Assembly (NCBI GenBank): GCA_029783825.1
Contig: JAREIK010003005.1
Span: 1 to 64,000, forward strand
Direction of reading: 5' to 3'
Origin: Sapria himalayana
Lineage: Eukaryota > Streptophyta > Magnoliopsida > Malpighiales > Rafflesiaceae
DNA length: 64,000 nucleotides
A program made the position numbers and the translations under genes. Position 1 is the stretch's first letter; each line of letters starts with the position of its first letter. Positions 63,136 through 64,000 of the stretch are shown here, in pieces. The notes below the pieces were generated by a model. It saw only the letters and a list, made by a program, of their open reading frames with translations, searched no databases and had not been told where the DNA came from.

Positions 63136-64000
63136 TAATTTGTGTATGTTCATGTCAATAATAACTATTTTTATATATCTGTGAATATATTTGAGTGTCT
63201 TAAATTTTTTGGGTAGAGTTTTAGCCTATTATAGAAATGTAAAAACATATTATCAGCAGTAGTAGCAAAGGTAGAGGTGGCAGCGACAATAGTAGTGGGG
63301 GTAGCAGCTACTGCAGTAGTGGCGGTGGTAGTGGTGGAAGCTGTAATGATGGGAGCAGCGGCATTGGAAGCAATGGTAGTGGTAGCAACGACAGTAGTAG
63401 TGGTAGCAGTGGGTGGACCGGAAGTAGCGGCAACACCAGAAGTAGAGGTGGTAGTCGCAGTAGTGGCGGTGGTGGTAGCAGCGGTGGTAGTGGCGACAAT
63501 GATAGCTATGGCAACTTCAGCATGCATCAGTAGCACAGGCAGAAGGGGCAGCGGCCAACACCGATAGCAGTGGCGGTGGCGGCATCAGCGGCATCGGCAG
63601 CAGCGGTGACAATAAGTAGTGGTATTCGGCAGCGACAGCAATAGTCGCAGTAGCGGTGGCAGTGGGAGCAGCAGCAACATCACCAAATGCGATATATAAG
63701 TATGAATAATGTCACTATATACGTACATATATTACTGTAGTATTTTATGTACGTATATAATGAGTATATTTGTACTCAATTTATATGTACACATAATACT
63801 GTAGGTTTTTATGTAATATACTATAGTAATATATGTCCGAGTGAAATGCTAGTATATATTTACAATATACTCCAGGATTATATATTTATCAAAACATAAT
63901 TTTTTTTATTTTAATTTGACTGAGTGGTTTACATTTCTTACAGATATGATACTGCATTATTCCTCATATAAAGCTTGTATAAGTGATGAGATTTTCACTA
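63136..64000 (+). repeat. R-subterminal repeat unit 3 of element C (cut by window end)
   Basis: Opening at 63136. The GC-rich tract at 63255-63690 is the longest of the three (GGTAGTGGTGG, GGCAGCAGCGG). Next come a TACGTA block (63700-63870) and the GATATGATACTGCATT block at 63944. The R terminus lies beyond the window. Confidence 0.85.

Larger units (their letters stand above)
49203..64000 (+). mobile_element. CACTA element C: transposase-bearing member, right end beyond the window
   Basis: It starts CACTACAATAAAATATCG right after the GATA array (preceding triplet TAA). Order inside: L-terminal region with a subterminal repeat array, AT-rich tandem repeats, a pyrimidine tract, a decayed transposase gene (56447-60085), a TNPA-like gene (60225-60657) and an R-subterminal region amplified three times. 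The R terminus is not reached. In A, B and D the GATATGGTACCACA block lies 630-680 bp from the R end. If the copy at 63944 is the last, the end should fall near 64.6 kb. Coding regions have many stops and frameshifts, so C is no longer autonomous. Confidence 0.88.

Noticed and set aside
61921..63567. Ala/Thr/Val-rich open frames on both strands
   Set aside because: They fall in triplet-periodic GC-rich repeat tracts, exist on both strands and in several phases, and show no domain.
1..64000. tRNA, rRNA or organellar sequence
   Set aside because: I searched by eye for tRNA arms and rRNA-like conserved blocks and found none; only the tRNA-complementary primer site of copia.

Overview
The window looks like repeat-dominated nuclear DNA of a flowering plant, almost certainly intergenic heterochromatin. 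Evidence: AT-rich sequence, CACTA (En/Spm-type) DNA transposons, a Ty1-copia LTR retrotransposon with a plant initiator-Met-tRNA primer site, and decayed pieces of plant genes (cytosolic pyruvate kinase, R2R3-MYB) with plant-type introns. I see no intact host gene, tRNA or rRNA. The species cannot be named from sequence alone.

Layout. About 21.5 kb (a third of the window) is degenerate GATA/TATC tetranucleotide array, in four blocks: 1-5290 (GATA then TATC on the + strand, switching at about 1743), 6481-7808 (TATC), 25691-28583 (GATA) and 37247-49202 (GATA, with a ~1.2 kb higher-order repeat and a recurring non-GATA spacer motif). Between the blocks lie members of one CACTA family. I call its two ends L (CACTACAAGAAAATATC, followed by TAGCTAGGG and GCGACGGATTTAG motifs) and R (CACTA followed by a GCCCAAATAG hairpin). 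Element E (5291-6480) is a truncated L end. Element A (7809 to about 17545) has an R end on its left, a nested copia element and a SWIB-like gene fragment. Element D (18096-24381) is a decayed, gene-carrying CACTA with fragments of a pyruvate kinase gene and a MYB gene. Element B (28584-37246) is complete, has both ends and a GAT target duplication. Element C (49203 past the window end) carries the family's decayed transposase gene, a TNPA-like second gene, and long subterminal repeat arrays at both sides.

How the parts relate. C is the only member with transposase coding remnants (TNP2, DUF4218 and DUF4216 regions), so it is the derivative of the autonomous form. A, B and D share its ends and subterminal sequence but carry other cargo, so they are non-autonomous; D and A are Pack-CACTA-like. 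Five of the seven recognisable CACTA ends abut a GATA/TATC array directly, and B sits inside one. Every coding relic is broken. Many of the in-frame stops are TAG where the family has glutamine, as expected from C-to-T decay of methylated CAG sites. The nested copia element has LTRs that differ mostly by one-base indels, so part of its frameshifting may be assembly error.
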